A stretch of 64,000 bases of DNA from Rehmannia glutinosa (Eukaryota; Streptophyta; Magnoliopsida; Lamiales; Orobanchaceae): positions 186,001 through 250,000 of the forward strand of contig JABTTQ020002548.1 of the NCBI GenBank assembly GCA_016081115.2, in the 5' to 3' direction. Made by a program: the position numbers and the translations under genes. The notes beneath the pieces were generated by a model. That model had not been told where the DNA came from, ran no database searches, and worked only from the letters and a program-made list of their open reading frames with translations. Each line of letters starts with the position of its first letter. Position 1 is the first letter of the stretch. Below, in pieces: positions 1 to 12,520 of this stretch.

Positions 1-356
1 TCTAATGCACTCAAAAAGAAATTGTTTTGGATCTGTATAGATTTATGATATTGTAGGGCGTCCAACTATTTTTTAGTCGATGTTATAATTAGTTGTAAAT
101 TTCTTATAATAAATGAAATTCATTTTAATTTTTTTAAAACGTTCATATATTTGAGAAAAATCAATAATTACGATTGGTGTAGGAGCCGAAACTAGTGGGA
201 AAATTGTAATTTCGGTCACATAACCATAGATGGTACAAACTTGGGTCCCATCAAAAACACATTTTACAAAAACATCCTTCAATTAAAAAACATTCACGCA
301 GTAAATTCATTTTTACCATGAAATTGCAAAACAACAAGAAAATTGGGGGTTCACGC

Positions 357-799
357 TAGGGGTGGTAATTCAAGTCGTGTTTGAGTTCGCGGGTCGTGTT
401 GTGACATGATAATTATACAAACTTGTCCAACCCGAACAAGATCCGATTAATTTATTCGGATCAAATAGGTCAACTGAACACGATATGTTTGATACACGGG
501 TGACCGGAATGACTTGTATATTTTTCAACCTTGAATAAACCTTCTATTTATTATGATAAAATGGAAATTTGGGTTATTTATATATAAAATAGTAAAAATA
601 TTGAAAATAAAGATGAATTTTCTTCTTTAAACGGGTTTAGTGGGTCATTTCTGGTCAACCCGAAATTGGCCCATTTATTATTCGCGTTAATCGGGTCTGA
701 CATGCTTATGACCCGAATAATAAATGGGTCAACCCTATCCAGTTATATGGTGTTAGGTTCAGGTCGTGTTTTTGTGTCGTGTCAGAGATTGCCACCCTA
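357..799. mobile_element. Non-autonomous hAT-like element
   Basis: The ends form short inverted repeats: the left starts TAGGGGTGGTAAT and the right ends ATTGCCACCCTA. The flanking 8-mers are GTTCACGC (349-356) and ATTCATGT (800-807). They match at 5 of 8 positions and all three differences are transitions, as expected of an aged 8-bp target duplication. The interior repeats GGGTC/GACCC-type words and has no credible ORF. The 8-bp duplication and TAGGGGTG ends fit the hAT superfamily and match better preserved elements elsewhere in this window. Confidence 0.6.
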
Positions 800-1368
800 A
801 TTCATGTATGGGTCCTACATGACATTTTTCCACGAATATTCAATTTCTGGTAAAAGAAAAGGAGAGTAAATTCGCGATTTGTTTTACACTAATACTTGAT
901 GTGTTTTTTTTTTTTAAAAAAACGTGAGTATTCACCATTTTCCTATAATTACGGTACCAAAGTTGTAATTTAACCAAACTCCACGAGTTCTCTAAATATT
1001 ATAATAATGCATCAGATTAAGTTGAATTATAAAGTACACAGCCACACACACTTAGATGGTTGAAACTTATAACGTGTAGTCGTTCCATTCACCGTGGAAA
1101 AATGGTCGGCCAAAAGTGCGCACTTATACAACCACTACTTAAAACAAAAGTAGTAATCAACTTAAACAATGGATTTTGTATATGTACATAATTATATAGG
1201 TTGGAACTCAAAATCATAAATAGTAGTATGTAGATATTGTTGCAATTTTGTATGTTGACACTAGGGATCAAGATTAAAGAAAATTTTGTGAGAAATTAGC
1301 TCGAAATTAGAGAAAATCTGCGAATTGGCCTCGCAAAAAAAAACCCATATAATGATTTAAGTAGTAAA
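800..1368. other. Intergenic, no gene seen
   Basis: AT-rich sequence with short homopolymers. I see no coding, RNA or repeat structure that I can support. Confidence 0.5.
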
Positions 1369-2303
1369 TGTTGGAAATTGGTTTATTAAAAATGGGTATT
1401 GACTCAATTTTGACCAATTATTTAAGTGAAAATCATTTATTAGTTATAAAAAAAATAAATGATATAATCGTAATCTACACCACCACGAGTAGATGAATTT
1501 AACATTTTGAATTACCAATTTCGGGTGAATGAGAAATTAAAGATAAAGTAAGTCACTTAAATTCCTCTATATATGGAAATATGAAAGAGTGGGAATTGTG
1601 TAGAGTCACATCCCACATGGAAAACATTTCCATACTTGGCTTGTTTATATAGAATTTCACCAATAATAAAGAGTAATCAAGTGAAACTCTTTATGGTGCA
1701 CCCTAATGGACCAATTTGAATATTAACTAGCTTTGAGCTAGCTCAAACTGCACCGAGGATGGTATTGAGCACCATTTGAGCCCTAACCCGCACATTGCAT
1801 TGGGCATCTTTAGATGCACACTTCATCATCATGAGGAGCCTTAAAGATTTGAACATCGAACCAGGATTAGGTCCAGTGGTTCGACGACGTGGCAGTGACT
1901 TGGTAGAATCGTCGAGAAGGTGTCATGTGGCGGGTACATAAAGCGATGGTTGGATGTGTTTGTTCGTTGGTTAGCTCGCGACTTTATCGGGGAGGCACGA
2001 TCTGAAGGTCCAAATCGATCGGGGCAAAGGTTGCAACTTGTGCGAAAGGGCACCAAATTCTATAAATAGAACCTCTAAGTCGAACTAGAAAGTCGTTCTA
2101 TCTTAGAGACGATTGCCTAAAACCATTAACACTTTTTGTACGGAGCAATTTTGTCATCTTTGAGAGAAAATCTAATTCTCGTCTTGACTTAAATTTATGT
2201 CCATTATTATTCCGCCTGATTTTCAAAAACAACAAATACCGACTTAAATTTATGCCCCATTATTCTACCAGATTTTCAAGAAAATCAAATACCGAATACA
2301 ACA
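1369..2303 (+). mobile_element. Solo LTR of an LTR retrotransposon
   Basis: A 935-bp unit begins TGTTGGAAATTGG and ends GAATACAACA (TG...CA). It is flanked on both sides by the same 5-mer GTAAA (1364-1368 and 2304-2308), as integrase leaves at an LTR element. A TATA-like CTATAAATAG lies near 2,059-2,068, in the expected promoter position on the plus strand. No second LTR or internal region is adjacent, so this is a solo LTR left by LTR-LTR recombination. The family is not identified; small ORFs inside it are not genes. Confidence 0.75.
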
Positions 2304-2956
2304 GTAAAAATAGGGGTATACCTAGTTTGATATGCAAATCGAATTGTATCGAAAGTGAAATTTCAGTAGAAAAGAAAAAAACTAGAAAAGAAAAAAACTG
2401 AAAACTTCATTATCGGTATGCATCTCCCCAACATTTCAATATTTTTAGTACATTCATATATTGCGACAAATTGAATTTTTGTTTTTTATATTTGATCACA
2501 TGGATTAATCCTAACATCCTATAGTCAAACACTAAAAACCGCAAAGACTTCACCAACAAATTATATAAATCAGATGAGTTATTCAGTATAAGTTAGAATA
2601 ATTCAATGAAAGATCGGTTAAACAACAAATTTGGTCTATATAGTACGCGAATGATTCGGAAATATGTTGATACAAATATCTTATTATGCTACAAAAAGTA
2701 ATGTATTTTTGTGGGAAATTCTCATCAAATTATTCATTGAAATTTTATTATCTAATAAAATTTTATATCAACTCTTAAAAAATGGGAAGAAAAAATAAAG
2801 TATAATTTTATTTAAATAGAGAGAAAATTCGAGAATAAATCGCTTTATTAACAAAAAGTTAGAGATTTTCACATATAGATAGGATTTTAGTTTCTTGTGA
2901 AAATTTTGTGTTCTATTCTATTTATTTTAGAAATATTCAGATAATTTTGTTAATAT
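2304..2956. other. Intergenic, no gene seen
   Basis: Very AT-rich spacer between a solo LTR and a MITE. Nothing supportable was found. Confidence 0.5.
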
Positions 2957-3139
2957 TAGTGTTCTAAAAAGCGCTAGGCAATAGACAAACATGAAATTGG
3001 GGCCTAGTGCCTAGGTCGAGCCCGAACGAGGTTATGAGGGGCCTAACTGCCTAATCAGAAGAAAAATGTAGGCGGATAAATAGAGCCTAATGCCTAGACG
3101 ATACCTAATTGGGACTAGGCGTGAATTTTTAGAACATTG
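2957..3139. mobile_element. hAT-type MITE, 183 bp
   Basis: The ends are inverted (TAGTGTTCTAAAAA on the left, TTTTTAGAACATTG on the right). A perfect 8-bp direct repeat GTTAATAT flanks the unit (2949-2956 and 3140-3147). The interior is rich in GCCTAGGC-like words. The size, TIR and 8-bp target duplication indicate a non-autonomous hAT miniature element. Confidence 0.75.
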
Positions 3140-3789
3140 GTTAATATGCATACAAAGTACCACACAATCAGGGAAATGTAACATTAATCATCATCAACTG
3201 CACCTTAATCTCAACTAAGTTGGGGTCGATGGCATGAAATTTGTTGTGTTGCGAAAAAATGGGCATCTAGCGTAAAACATCGCTAATTTGGCCTTTTGCA
3301 TAAATTATAGTATCAATTAATTGTCAAAGTTAGTTTACATTATAATTTATGCAAAAAAACAAAGTAGTAAAGTTTTATGCCGAGATGTCCTTCCTATCGC
3401 AATCTTCATCTGAAGGAATATTGAATGAAATTTAAAGCGTCATCATCATCATAGGTTTTCAACTTGCATAGAAAATACTATGATATGGGGATGAATTGAC
3501 ATAATTGTTATAGTTATGTTCAATTACAAGATTGATATTGTTAAGGCAACATGTACATCACGGATCATGTAACGGTATTTGTATAAAACTGTTTGGTGGT
3601 CAATAATGAAAGTGACCCCTAAACAAGAGTAAAATTTATTTGTAATTTAGAAACCCACGCTACGCACAAAGAAACATCGATACTGCAATATATAGTAATT
3701 AAATAAGAAGCAAGGAGCACGAGCCTTTAAATAATATGAACATTATGAAATCAGACAATACAAATTTTCATGTCAAAAATGCTGCGGAT

Positions 3790-3905
3790 AACTTATTATT
3801 ATTATTTTTTATTAGAATGGGGGATAATATGGGAGGGGACACACGCACTCTTATAAGATCGAACCAGGGATCAATCGCTCTAACAATACAAATCTCAACT
3901 ACAAA
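3790..3905 (-). mobile_element. SINE remnant (tRNA-derived)
   Basis: Read on the minus strand, a tRNA-like head contains GTTAGAGCGATTGATCC followed by a B-box-like GGTTCGATCT. Downstream is an A-rich tail of AATAATAATAATAAG type (near 3,790-3,815). This is the usual build of a plant tRNA-derived SINE. The A box is weak and I could not define a target duplication, so the ends are approximate. Confidence 0.4.
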
Positions 3906-4997
3906 ATACGACAAATAAAGCCGTAACCACAATACAAAAAAGAACAAACAAAACCACAAAATGCACAAATAAAGCCGTCCTCATTTCTCTAGTTGAATAA
4001 CAGTCACCTAAAGCCGACGAAAATTGTCTAGAAAAACAGGCATAAAACAATTCATGAATACTAGGTGCATAGTCTAAGCTACACCAGGAACACAGCAAGA
4101 TGAAAAGAGTGATTTCATTAAAAAATTGATGAATTAGAGGGCTTTCAAAAAATGTTATGATGACGAGGATTACATCAAAAAACTCTTGGTCAAGAAAGAT
4201 ACAGATAAAGACATAATGATATGATGGGTAAATTACAAAACTCACCCCTGAATTTTAGATTAATTATAAAACATTCTAGTTGTCTTCCGAATCACAAATA
4301 TTCCTTTTAAGTATTACAAACACCCTCTTTCAGAGTTTCCGTTTACTTAACAAGTACCCCATAGTCCATACTGATGGTGCAATTTGCAAAACAGAAATAT
4401 ATATCAAGGGATTAGTTATAATTTAAAAAGATAGCGGAGTCATTTTTGTGGGTTAATTGCATTTGCCCTCCAAACTATAGCGCTTTTAGCATGTTGTCCG
4501 CTGAAGAGAATATTAGTAAGCAAAGTGCAAAACTCACGATAGTTTGACGGACAAGATAATATTATCCCTTTTTTATAATTAGACTAAACTTCAATGGTAC
4601 CTTTAGTAATTAAAACCCTAATATGATTCAGAAAGTAGCAATCGATAATGAGGAAGATTACATTATCACTTTACGCAACAAATTTGCTCTACCAAAAAAT
4701 CTGGAATCATCACATGAACCATATTCAGCAGCCGGCAAGAGAAGCTTTGCGAGTATATCACAAGCTACTGATTTATATATATTAGTCATGAAATATCACA
4801 ACATAAGCTCCACTTAAGCAGATGCAGATATATAATCTAGTCATCAGTACTATATCTCGATGTAAATTTTTATTATTCATTTAAAACGTAGACCAAAGAA
4901 AAATGAGATCAGATCAACGGGTGCGCGCAACTAGCACGTTCTCATTTCTTTTACGATGATCAACTCCTTAAAAGCCAAGGTACTTCAAAATAACTTC
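3906..4997. other. Intergenic, degenerate MITE sequence and PEX14 3' flank
   Basis: At about 4,228-4,470 the words GGGTAAATTACAAAACTC and TTTTTGTGGGTTAATTGC resemble the ends of the GGATAATTACAAAAA MITE family found intact at 5,586. A minus-strand AATAAA-like signal near 4,870 could serve PEX14 polyadenylation. The short ORFs here show no family resemblance. Confidence 0.35.
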
Positions 4998-7900
4998 TCA
5001 AGTCTCCAAATAAGAGCCATTCTCTTCCTGTGGTAACTCAGCCGATTGAAGCCCAGAAATTTGGCCATTAGCATCCACAGCCCCGCCCGATTCAGAGATT
5101 TTAGTGATCCTTTGCAATTCATCAGTTACGTCTGTAGATTGAGATAGTAATTGGTCATCAGACAAATACGAAGACTTCTTTGGTTGTCGTATGGCGGCAG
5201 CTGCTTCAGGCATCACAACGGGAGGCGGCTGAGGTGGTACCCATGATGACCTCTGAACGGGTCGTTCATTGCTCGGCAAATTGGGAGATCCAAATTTCTG
5301 TTCGTCAGCGGTTTCGATTTCTGTGATTCTGACATTCTTTCGTTGCCACCAAGGTAGTGTATCGTCTCCGTTCAGCTGGTTATCTCCATAGTTTGAGCCG
5401 TTACTGCTCTCTTGAGATTGAAATGTGGTGAGAGAGCTGTTCTGAGCTTGATTAGACTCCCAAGGCTGATTGCAACAAGCAGTTAGTTGTGTTAATAGTC
5501 ATCTATGGGATATAACTACTAAGGTATCAAAGACCTATCATAACAGGTCTCAAAATTCATTAAATGTTACTCAATATAATTTATATGGATAATTACAAAA
5601 ACCACCCTCTGTTACAAAAAAATCAAGTTATCTTTCAAACTTGCGAATACCCCCTTAGGATTTGTATTTGCTTAACAAATATCCCCTCTTGAGGGTGCAA
5701 TTCATAAAATACAAACAAATATCGGGGGTATTTGTAATTTTGAAAGATAGTTGTGTTCAGTAATTAGACTAAACCCAAGTGTATTTTTGTAATTATCCCT
5801 AATTTATAGAAAGGAAGACAAAGTAAGCAATTCTTAGAACTCCACTGTCTATTTTTTCTTTGTCGATGATACCTCAAGATTTAGAATAAATTTTCGTCTA
5901 CATTGATATTTATATATCTTCCTAGGGGTTGGAAGAGGAGCACATAAAGAAATGAGTGGGACATTCATCTGTTGCCTTTTCTCCAATTGTAATTATAAAG
6001 AAATGTTTATCTTCTCAAATAAATGCTGGTGCTTATCTGCATGTCCGTAGGAAGGCAATGACTGAATGCGAGTAGACCACACAGACATAATGTACGTAAA
6101 GTTTGTGGTACACAAATGTTCACATGTACATGTACAAACACACTTGCATTCTCAAGTTGCAGTTAATGCATATAACCTTTCATATAATGCAATCACCAAT
6201 CAAGAAGTGAGACTTTTTAATCAGTTGATCTCATTTACGGTTACTAATAGGTGCTGGACATAAATAGTCGATTTCGTATCTTTGGTGGGTATAAAACAGT
6301 ACATATAGAGAGTCCAAACAATGAGAAGAAAACATAATATGAGTGTGTGTCAATTGACCTTTGCTCTGATCTAATAGACATGAAGTGTTTATGTCTAAAT
6401 TAGAGCACTAATTAGTCTATACTGAGAAATTAGAGTTAGAAATACAAGACAGGAAGAATTGACCACAAACCTTTGGCTTTGGTGCTAAACGCGGATTTGA
6501 TACGGGTTGATTTGGGTTTGGTGGTGCATCATTGATCTCCTGAAAAAAGATAAAAATAACAAACTAAAGGACAAAGCGCCAAAATATCCATTCTATCATA
6601 AGAATACAAATAGTTTAAAAAGTTTCTTTGGATTTCTAGAATACCTATTATGCCCAATAAACAATTATTAAATAACTAAAAAGTGGGGGCATAATTAATG
6701 GTTTCAGTTTATAAATAGTATAGTTTAAATATACACTAAATTTCTACTTTTATATTCTTTGAATACTGAATTCGTAAATAAATTAATGTAACCAGATTTC
6801 GAGAGCTTTACAAGCATATACATGGACATATAGATACTTTGCATAAAAGGGTTATGCTCAAGGTGATCATTATACTCATCTGCAAATTTATGATGCTTTT
6901 TAATTTTCTCACTATCTATCATATATCTGGAGGAAAAGAAAGATGAATTTATAATACAAATAGAACAAGTATATACTTAGTACAAGAGCTTCCATGCTAA
7001 ATATCTGGTTGTCTTTTTGCATACAATGTAGCACATATTTTCTAATAGATATATGAAATGAATACAAACACCATTAAGGCAAGTGGACTAACCCTTATAT
7101 TGGATGGTTTTTCCCCTCTTTGTATCATAGCCATTATCTGCAAAAGAGCTCTGAATATTACGGGAAAGAAGAAAAGCCAGAAACAAGATTTCTTCACTAC
7201 CTCTCTATTAAAAAATTTCAAAGTGACCAACATACTTTCGCATTTAGAGCTCATTAGATATGAAGGAAATTTCTATTGATTATTGACTGGCTCATTACTA
7301 ATAATTTTCCCAGAAGAATTACTCTAATTAATTTCCAAGGTTTCTAATGTGGAAACATAGGCTGAGCTTAGAAGTTAGAGCATAAGGTACATGTACAATT
7401 ATGAGTAGGTATAAACAATCCGACTATGAGCATATACTACCATGAAAATTTCACAAGTTAGCAACAGTAAAATGGACAATTTGCATAGCAACATTGGACC
7501 ACAGATCACGATGGACCACAGATCAATATTAAAGGACCACAAAGCAACGAAGCAAGATTGATTTTACAATAATAGGATCTTCTCCGTCAGAAGACATCAA
7601 GTAAAACTAAAACTGAGAGAAATACCTCCATGTATGACTTAGGATGAGGAGCAGCAGAAGGTTCCACAGGTGCAGGTGGCGACAAAGATCTCACTGCACA
7701 TAACACTCTGAGAAATCAAGAATATTGAAAAAGCGACAGAATTTTAATGAGAGAAGATCATCATTCGATCAATGAATAAACCTGAAGATGAATCAGCATC
7801 TGCCTTGCCATTGGTATAAGGTTGCTGAAAAATCAAGATGACATGAGAATCAACATGAAAAATCAAACAGGAGCTTCACATATGACCATAGATGCTGGAC

Positions 7901-10900
7901 AAATAATAATAAAATTTGCTCACCCTTGAGCTGGTTCTTGAGACCCTTTGGTTTGCCTGTTCCTCCACAGTGATTCTTCCATTTATACTTTGTCCTGATA
8001 TTGGCAGTAAAAACATTTCCTAGTTTGAGATATTCTGTATGAGCAAGTCCCATTGTGCAAATAAAAGAAGTTTGAGGAGCAGTTTTAAACCCACACTTAG
8101 ATGCTGGAATAATCAAGCAACTAACTCACTTACGACTAGGGGTGTCAATTTGGGTTGGGTCCGGGTTCGCAGGTTCGCGTGTCAGAAACAGCTGACCCGG
8201 ACCCCACCTATTTAATTATTCGTGTCAAGATCTTGAACCCAGACCCGACCTGCTCATTTTCACAGGTAACCCGGACCCGACCCGCTTAACTCGTCTAATA
8301 AAATTATTTTAATATACATTTAATAGTTTTAACTGAATAAATTTATTTTTTTAGAATCAATCACTATCATACACTATTCAATCAATAAAAAAATCACAAT
8401 TCACAACATACAAAAAGAAATAACATAATCGCATAAATAACATTACATACTAATCATTATTTTGAGGACAATATTAAAAAAGACATGCATAATAATAACA
8501 AATACATAATTAAGGAGGTTTTATCATTTGAGTTTTGAAGATATGTCTTGTTTGTTGTTTTTCCTTACAATTAATTATTTACTTAATTTTCTTTTAAATT
8601 CACAAAAGGGTTAGACGGGTTAAACGGGTCATAGTAGGTTGACCGGACCCGACCTGTTTAATTGGCAGGTTATTCGGGTTCGACCCAATTTCGACCCGGA
8701 CCCACGAAGCCTGGACCCATACCTTTTAATTTCGTGTTAGGTTCGTGTCGGGTTTGCGTGTCGGGTCCTAAATTGACACCCCTACTTACGACAAGGTGGG
8801 TAAACTCTAAAGTACAAAGTAGAACTAGACAAATAAAATTGTAAAATACGGATTTCAATCCGAATCCAAATCAATAAAAGCTTAAGCTCCAACCAGGGAC
8901 CTGCCCCCCAGATTTTTGTTATTAATAAGGTAACTGTAATTCTAGTCTTTCACTCTCTTTTTTCGTAGCAATATGAAGAAACCTCAAGACGACTCACAAC
9001 TGTGTGCCAGGATGAATGGTGATACTAAATAACAACAGATTACACTGGATAGAAAGTAAATAAAGAATGATACATGGACCGATTAAATCTGAAACTAACT
9101 TTTGAGCAATGCAACAAGCTGCTTCTTGTACAAATAATTACTTGTGCCTTTCCATTCAATGGAGTATTTTAATCAGATGATAGCATACTCTAGACATTGA
9201 CTCCACTCCAATCATTGTTGCTGATATGTAACTCAAATACAGAAGATAGAACATGAAGCACACAACAAATGGTCTAAAAAGTTTCTAAGTACCCCCACTA
9301 CAACAAAAGAAGACAAAATCAGCGCACTTTCCAAAATTACAAGAGAGAAAAGACATGTATCAACTAAATTAACAAGTGGCAACTTCTTACCACCTTCCAA
9401 TTTCTGTACTGCATTACTCATTGATTTCATCTCATTTGTTTGCACATTTAACAAATTGATAAGCTCCTCAAAGTATCTTTTCTCTGAAAACAACAGAAAA
9501 TGATACCAACCATGAGTACTACTGAAAACCATCAGGAAAGGAAATAACTTACTACAAAAAATAGAACAACACAAACACCTTAATAACATTAAGTCGCATA
9601 ATATACAGACTAGAGCACATTAAAGATCTACCTTCACTTTTTGTGATCAAAATTTCCTGGCTTGCTCGAGCTACATCAGCTGCTGCGGCTGCGGCAGCTT
9701 TTGCAGCAGCTGCAGCTTCTTCTGCTACATTCGGTTTTGCATTGTTTTCCTTCATCGGACCCTCTTCATCTTCTTCCGATGCAACCTTACGGATCCAAGA
9801 CTTCAATCTGGGAACAATTGCATTCTGACAAGCATGCCCCCAAAATGTGATGTAAAATTAGGAATCTGATGCAAGTACTTCCATATATGGCGACAAGATT
9901 GCAACAGAAAGATAATGTACTGTTCCAAACAAAAACATACAAAGAAACTAGTATCAGAGGTGCCTTTAATTCAAAGTGTACCTTGATAAGTACTGCTGTT
10001 CCAGCCCCTGATACAGCCAGAAGCCCTACAGCAAAAACAGCACGATACCAGTGGAATCGAGAGAGTATCCCCATTTTTGAACTGCTGCCCACAGGACCAA
10101 CAGGTGTAGGCTGTAGTACTTGTGCTGGAGGTTGCTGTTGACCATTTGATGAAGATTTTATCTGCCCGTCTTCATATATGGTAAAGAAGAGAAGATTAGA
10201 TTCAGTCCAGCATGCACTCTTAATAAACAAAACAGGTCTAAGAAATTGAATTTCTATGGCATGAAGTTCTTAACATACTTATTAGAGCATTACCTTGATT
10301 AGTGACAACCGATTGCGTAGTTGCAACAGCTGGGGTTGGATCCTATAATGTTTAAACCAGTAAGATTTATACTTAAAAATTTCAACTCAAACTTAGGGCA
10401 TTGGTAACTATAGAAATGTCAATATTATAGGTTGGATCCTATAATGTTTAAATAACAAAATCCACTCAATAAAATTATATATAACCCATTGGAGAAGGGT
10501 GAAGATAACTTACTGGAACACGTCGAAAGGCTTCATCTATCTCCTCTTTGGTGAGACCCTTCCTCTCAAGAAATGACCTTCTATACATGACAGGAGATCC
10601 CCTAACCTTTGGGTGTGAAAGAAACTTCACAGCATTTTGTACTTGCTCTTCTCGAATTGGTTCCGAGTTCACAAATACTGAAGTGGGGGAACTCTCTTTC
10701 ACACCCTCTACCTTAGTATCCTGGCGATCATCATTAGTTGGTTGTGTGACCTGCGAAACTGTAGTTCACAATGAAACAAATCAGAAATTGGAATATAAAA
10801 ACAATGATGATGAAGAAAACTTAATGAAGTTCCGTTTTTATAATCATCAGCCGATGGCTTTGTAAAGTGGACAAATGTTAGTTTGCAAGTTGAGTTAATC

Positions 10901-11201
10901 GGTTTTAAAAGGTGGTCGGTCTTACTCTTACAGTACACTCAGACGCTTATATGTAGTAATTTAATTGCATAATCCCTGAAATTGACTTCACCCCAACAAA
11001 CAAATACGGAACAGTGGCTAATACAACGATTGATCAGAAATTCGATTACAAATGAACTCTCACCAGGAAAAAAAAGCATAAAAAAATCTGAGCAACAACC
11101 AAAGAAATTGAGCTAAAATGAATAAAGAATAAACAAATAAAACCTGGATTTTGGGGCTTTTCGTCAGTGGAACTTGGCGGAGCGTCAGACGGAGTTGCCA
11201 T
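4998..11201 (-). CDS. PEX14: Peroxisomal membrane protein PEX14 (12 coding exons)
   Basis: PEX14 is the peroxisomal docking factor that receives cargo-loaded PEX5/PEX7 with PEX13. Exons: 11144-11201, 10514-10758, 10294-10342, 9982-10169, 9632-9824, 9394-9483, 7924-7994, 7782-7824, 7626-7693, 7093-7137, 6471-6539 and 4998-5465. All are bounded by GT/AG, phases agree, and the sum is 1,587 nt or 528 residues, close to the roughly 507 I recall for Arabidopsis. The Pex14 N-terminal domain is at about residues 50-100 (IREEQVQNAVKFLSHPKVRG, then SFLERKGLTKEEIDEAFRRV). A hydrophobic segment AVFAVGLLAVSGAGTAV lies near 159-176, followed by an Ala-rich coiled coil (AEEAAAAAKAAAAAAADVA). The conserved MIQRGEKPSNIREINDAPPN block spans exons 10 and 11, and WVPPQPPP is in exon 12. 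The start is the MATPSDAPPSSTDEKPQ methionine. Exon 6 has tandem donors 3 nt apart. Introns 6 and 11 contain transposons. No defect is seen. Confidence 0.96.
5586..5799. mobile_element. MITE with 9-bp target duplication, in PEX14 intron 11
   Basis: The 214-bp unit has inverted ends (TGGATAATTACAAAAA on the left, TTTTTGTAATTATCCC on the right) and a perfect 9-bp direct repeat TAATTTATA on both sides (5577-5585, 5800-5808). A 9-bp duplication is typical of Mutator-like elements. Related copies lie at 12,714, about 45,600 and, degraded, about 4,228. Confidence 0.75.
8137..8784. mobile_element. Non-autonomous hAT element in PEX14 intron 6
   Basis: A perfect 15-bp terminal inverted repeat, TAGGGGTGTCAATTT, occurs at both ends, with a perfect 8-bp target duplication CTTACGAC (8129-8136 and 8785-8792). 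Interior subterminal stretches are rich in GGGTCGG/GACCCGA words and the middle is AT-rich. There is no transposase. It belongs to the widespread plant hAT-like elements that begin TAGGGGTG and is the best preserved one here. The overlapping short ORFs on both strands are spurious. Confidence 0.9.
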
Positions 11202-12520
11202 AACAGTGTGCTCCTCAACTGAATCTCCCTACAGAAAAAGGAAAAGAGAACCAACAGAAGAATGGAAGTTTTTCAGGAAAGAGGAGAGAAGGGGAAATCC
11301 ATCAATGATTGGGAAGTTGGAAATTGGGATTGCCTAGGGAAAGATGAAGAGGTATGTGATGTCAGGAGACGGGAGAGTATGAGCGGAGAAGAGAGGGAAA
11401 ACGGCGTCGTTGGTTTTGGATTTCGGTTCTCTGTTTCTTTTTGCTCATCCCAAAGCAACCCCTGTTCCAAGTCATGGGCCAGTTATTTAAAAAGTTCATT
11501 ATCTTTTGCACATATATATACCATATAATTTTATTATATTAAGGGGAAAAAAATGGTCTTTTTCATTTGGTCCTCTACTTTCCAATCGGGTGACTCTTAT
11601 CTTGATGTATAAAAAAGAGGTATACATTTTTTCGGGACTTACTTTTTTTTTTGTGTATAATTATTTTATATTTACTTTTGTTATTTTTCCCCAACAAGTT
11701 TCATTATATGAAGAAGAATATGATTTCCATGTTTAAGATTTGGTGGTGAAAAGTCATAATTGCATCTTTAATGCTCATTATTATGTTTATAACTTCTGCA
11801 TGAGCCAATATCAGAGTTTACTTGGATATGTATGAATTTGATGAAAACTTTATTCAATTAAATTTGAGAGGACAAGATTATTAGCACTGTTCAAAAAATC
11901 CCCGTTTTATCATTTGTCTCAAAGCGTCTATCACTTTTTAACTGATAATTAGTCAAACTTGGATCCAAATCATGTTCCATGACCACTCTGGATCAACTTC
12001 ATGATTATGGAACTTTCAATTAAATCTCATCCCACAGCATGAAGACAATTCAACGTACAAACTCAAATATGGAAAAAAAAAAAAAAAACAATAATAAATA
12101 AGGCAACAAACATGCCTTTTCTGCTTTCTACATCGGATCTGTCATTAAACACCAAAAAAAAATTCTCCAACATTTCGATTTCATTAGAATAAACACTTTT
12201 CGTCTGCAAAACTCACTTTAAACCGCAGCCAAATTCTCACAGTAGTTAGAAATTGTACCCAAATTTATCTCTGATAAAAGAGACGAGTGAAAGAAAATTA
12301 ATTCATCCTTTCCTCTTCTCACAGTAGTCAGTTTAATCCTGGAATGCCAATCCTGAAAAGCAGATGTGGAGATTGTTATTATTATCTCAAAAAAAAAAAA
12401 AAAAAGGCAGCAAACCACACTAGACAAAAACAACTAGTTATAAATTCTAGTACTAAGATTAGGGAAAGAACTTACATACAGTAATGTCCATTTAGACGTA
12501 AACATAAATTCCTTATTCAA
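11202..12520. other. Intergenic: PEX14 5' flank and RRP40 3' flank
   Basis: PEX14 lies to the left and RRP40 to the right, both on the minus strand, so this interval holds the promoter and 5' UTR of PEX14 (toward 11,202) and the 3' end of RRP40. It contains long A or T runs (for example near 12,071-12,087 and 12,391-12,405). ORFs on either strand near 11,262-11,528 show no family resemblance and probably overlap untranslated leader. Confidence 0.5.

Noticed and set aside
4623..4817. 64-residue ORF
   Set aside because: It has no recognisable motif, no support from context and a length expected by chance.
8662..8858. ORFs on both strands with GPTKPGP or GPDTQTRHEP words
   Set aside because: They lie in the GGGTC-rich arm of the hAT element at 8,137-8,784.
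9643..9850. Ala- and Leu-rich plus-strand ORFs
   Set aside because: They are antisense readings of the Ala-rich coiled-coil exon of PEX14.
11262..11528. Plus-strand 88-residue ORF beside the PEX14 start
   Set aside because: It overlaps the PEX14 leader in antisense, has biased Glu/Gly composition and no family resemblance.
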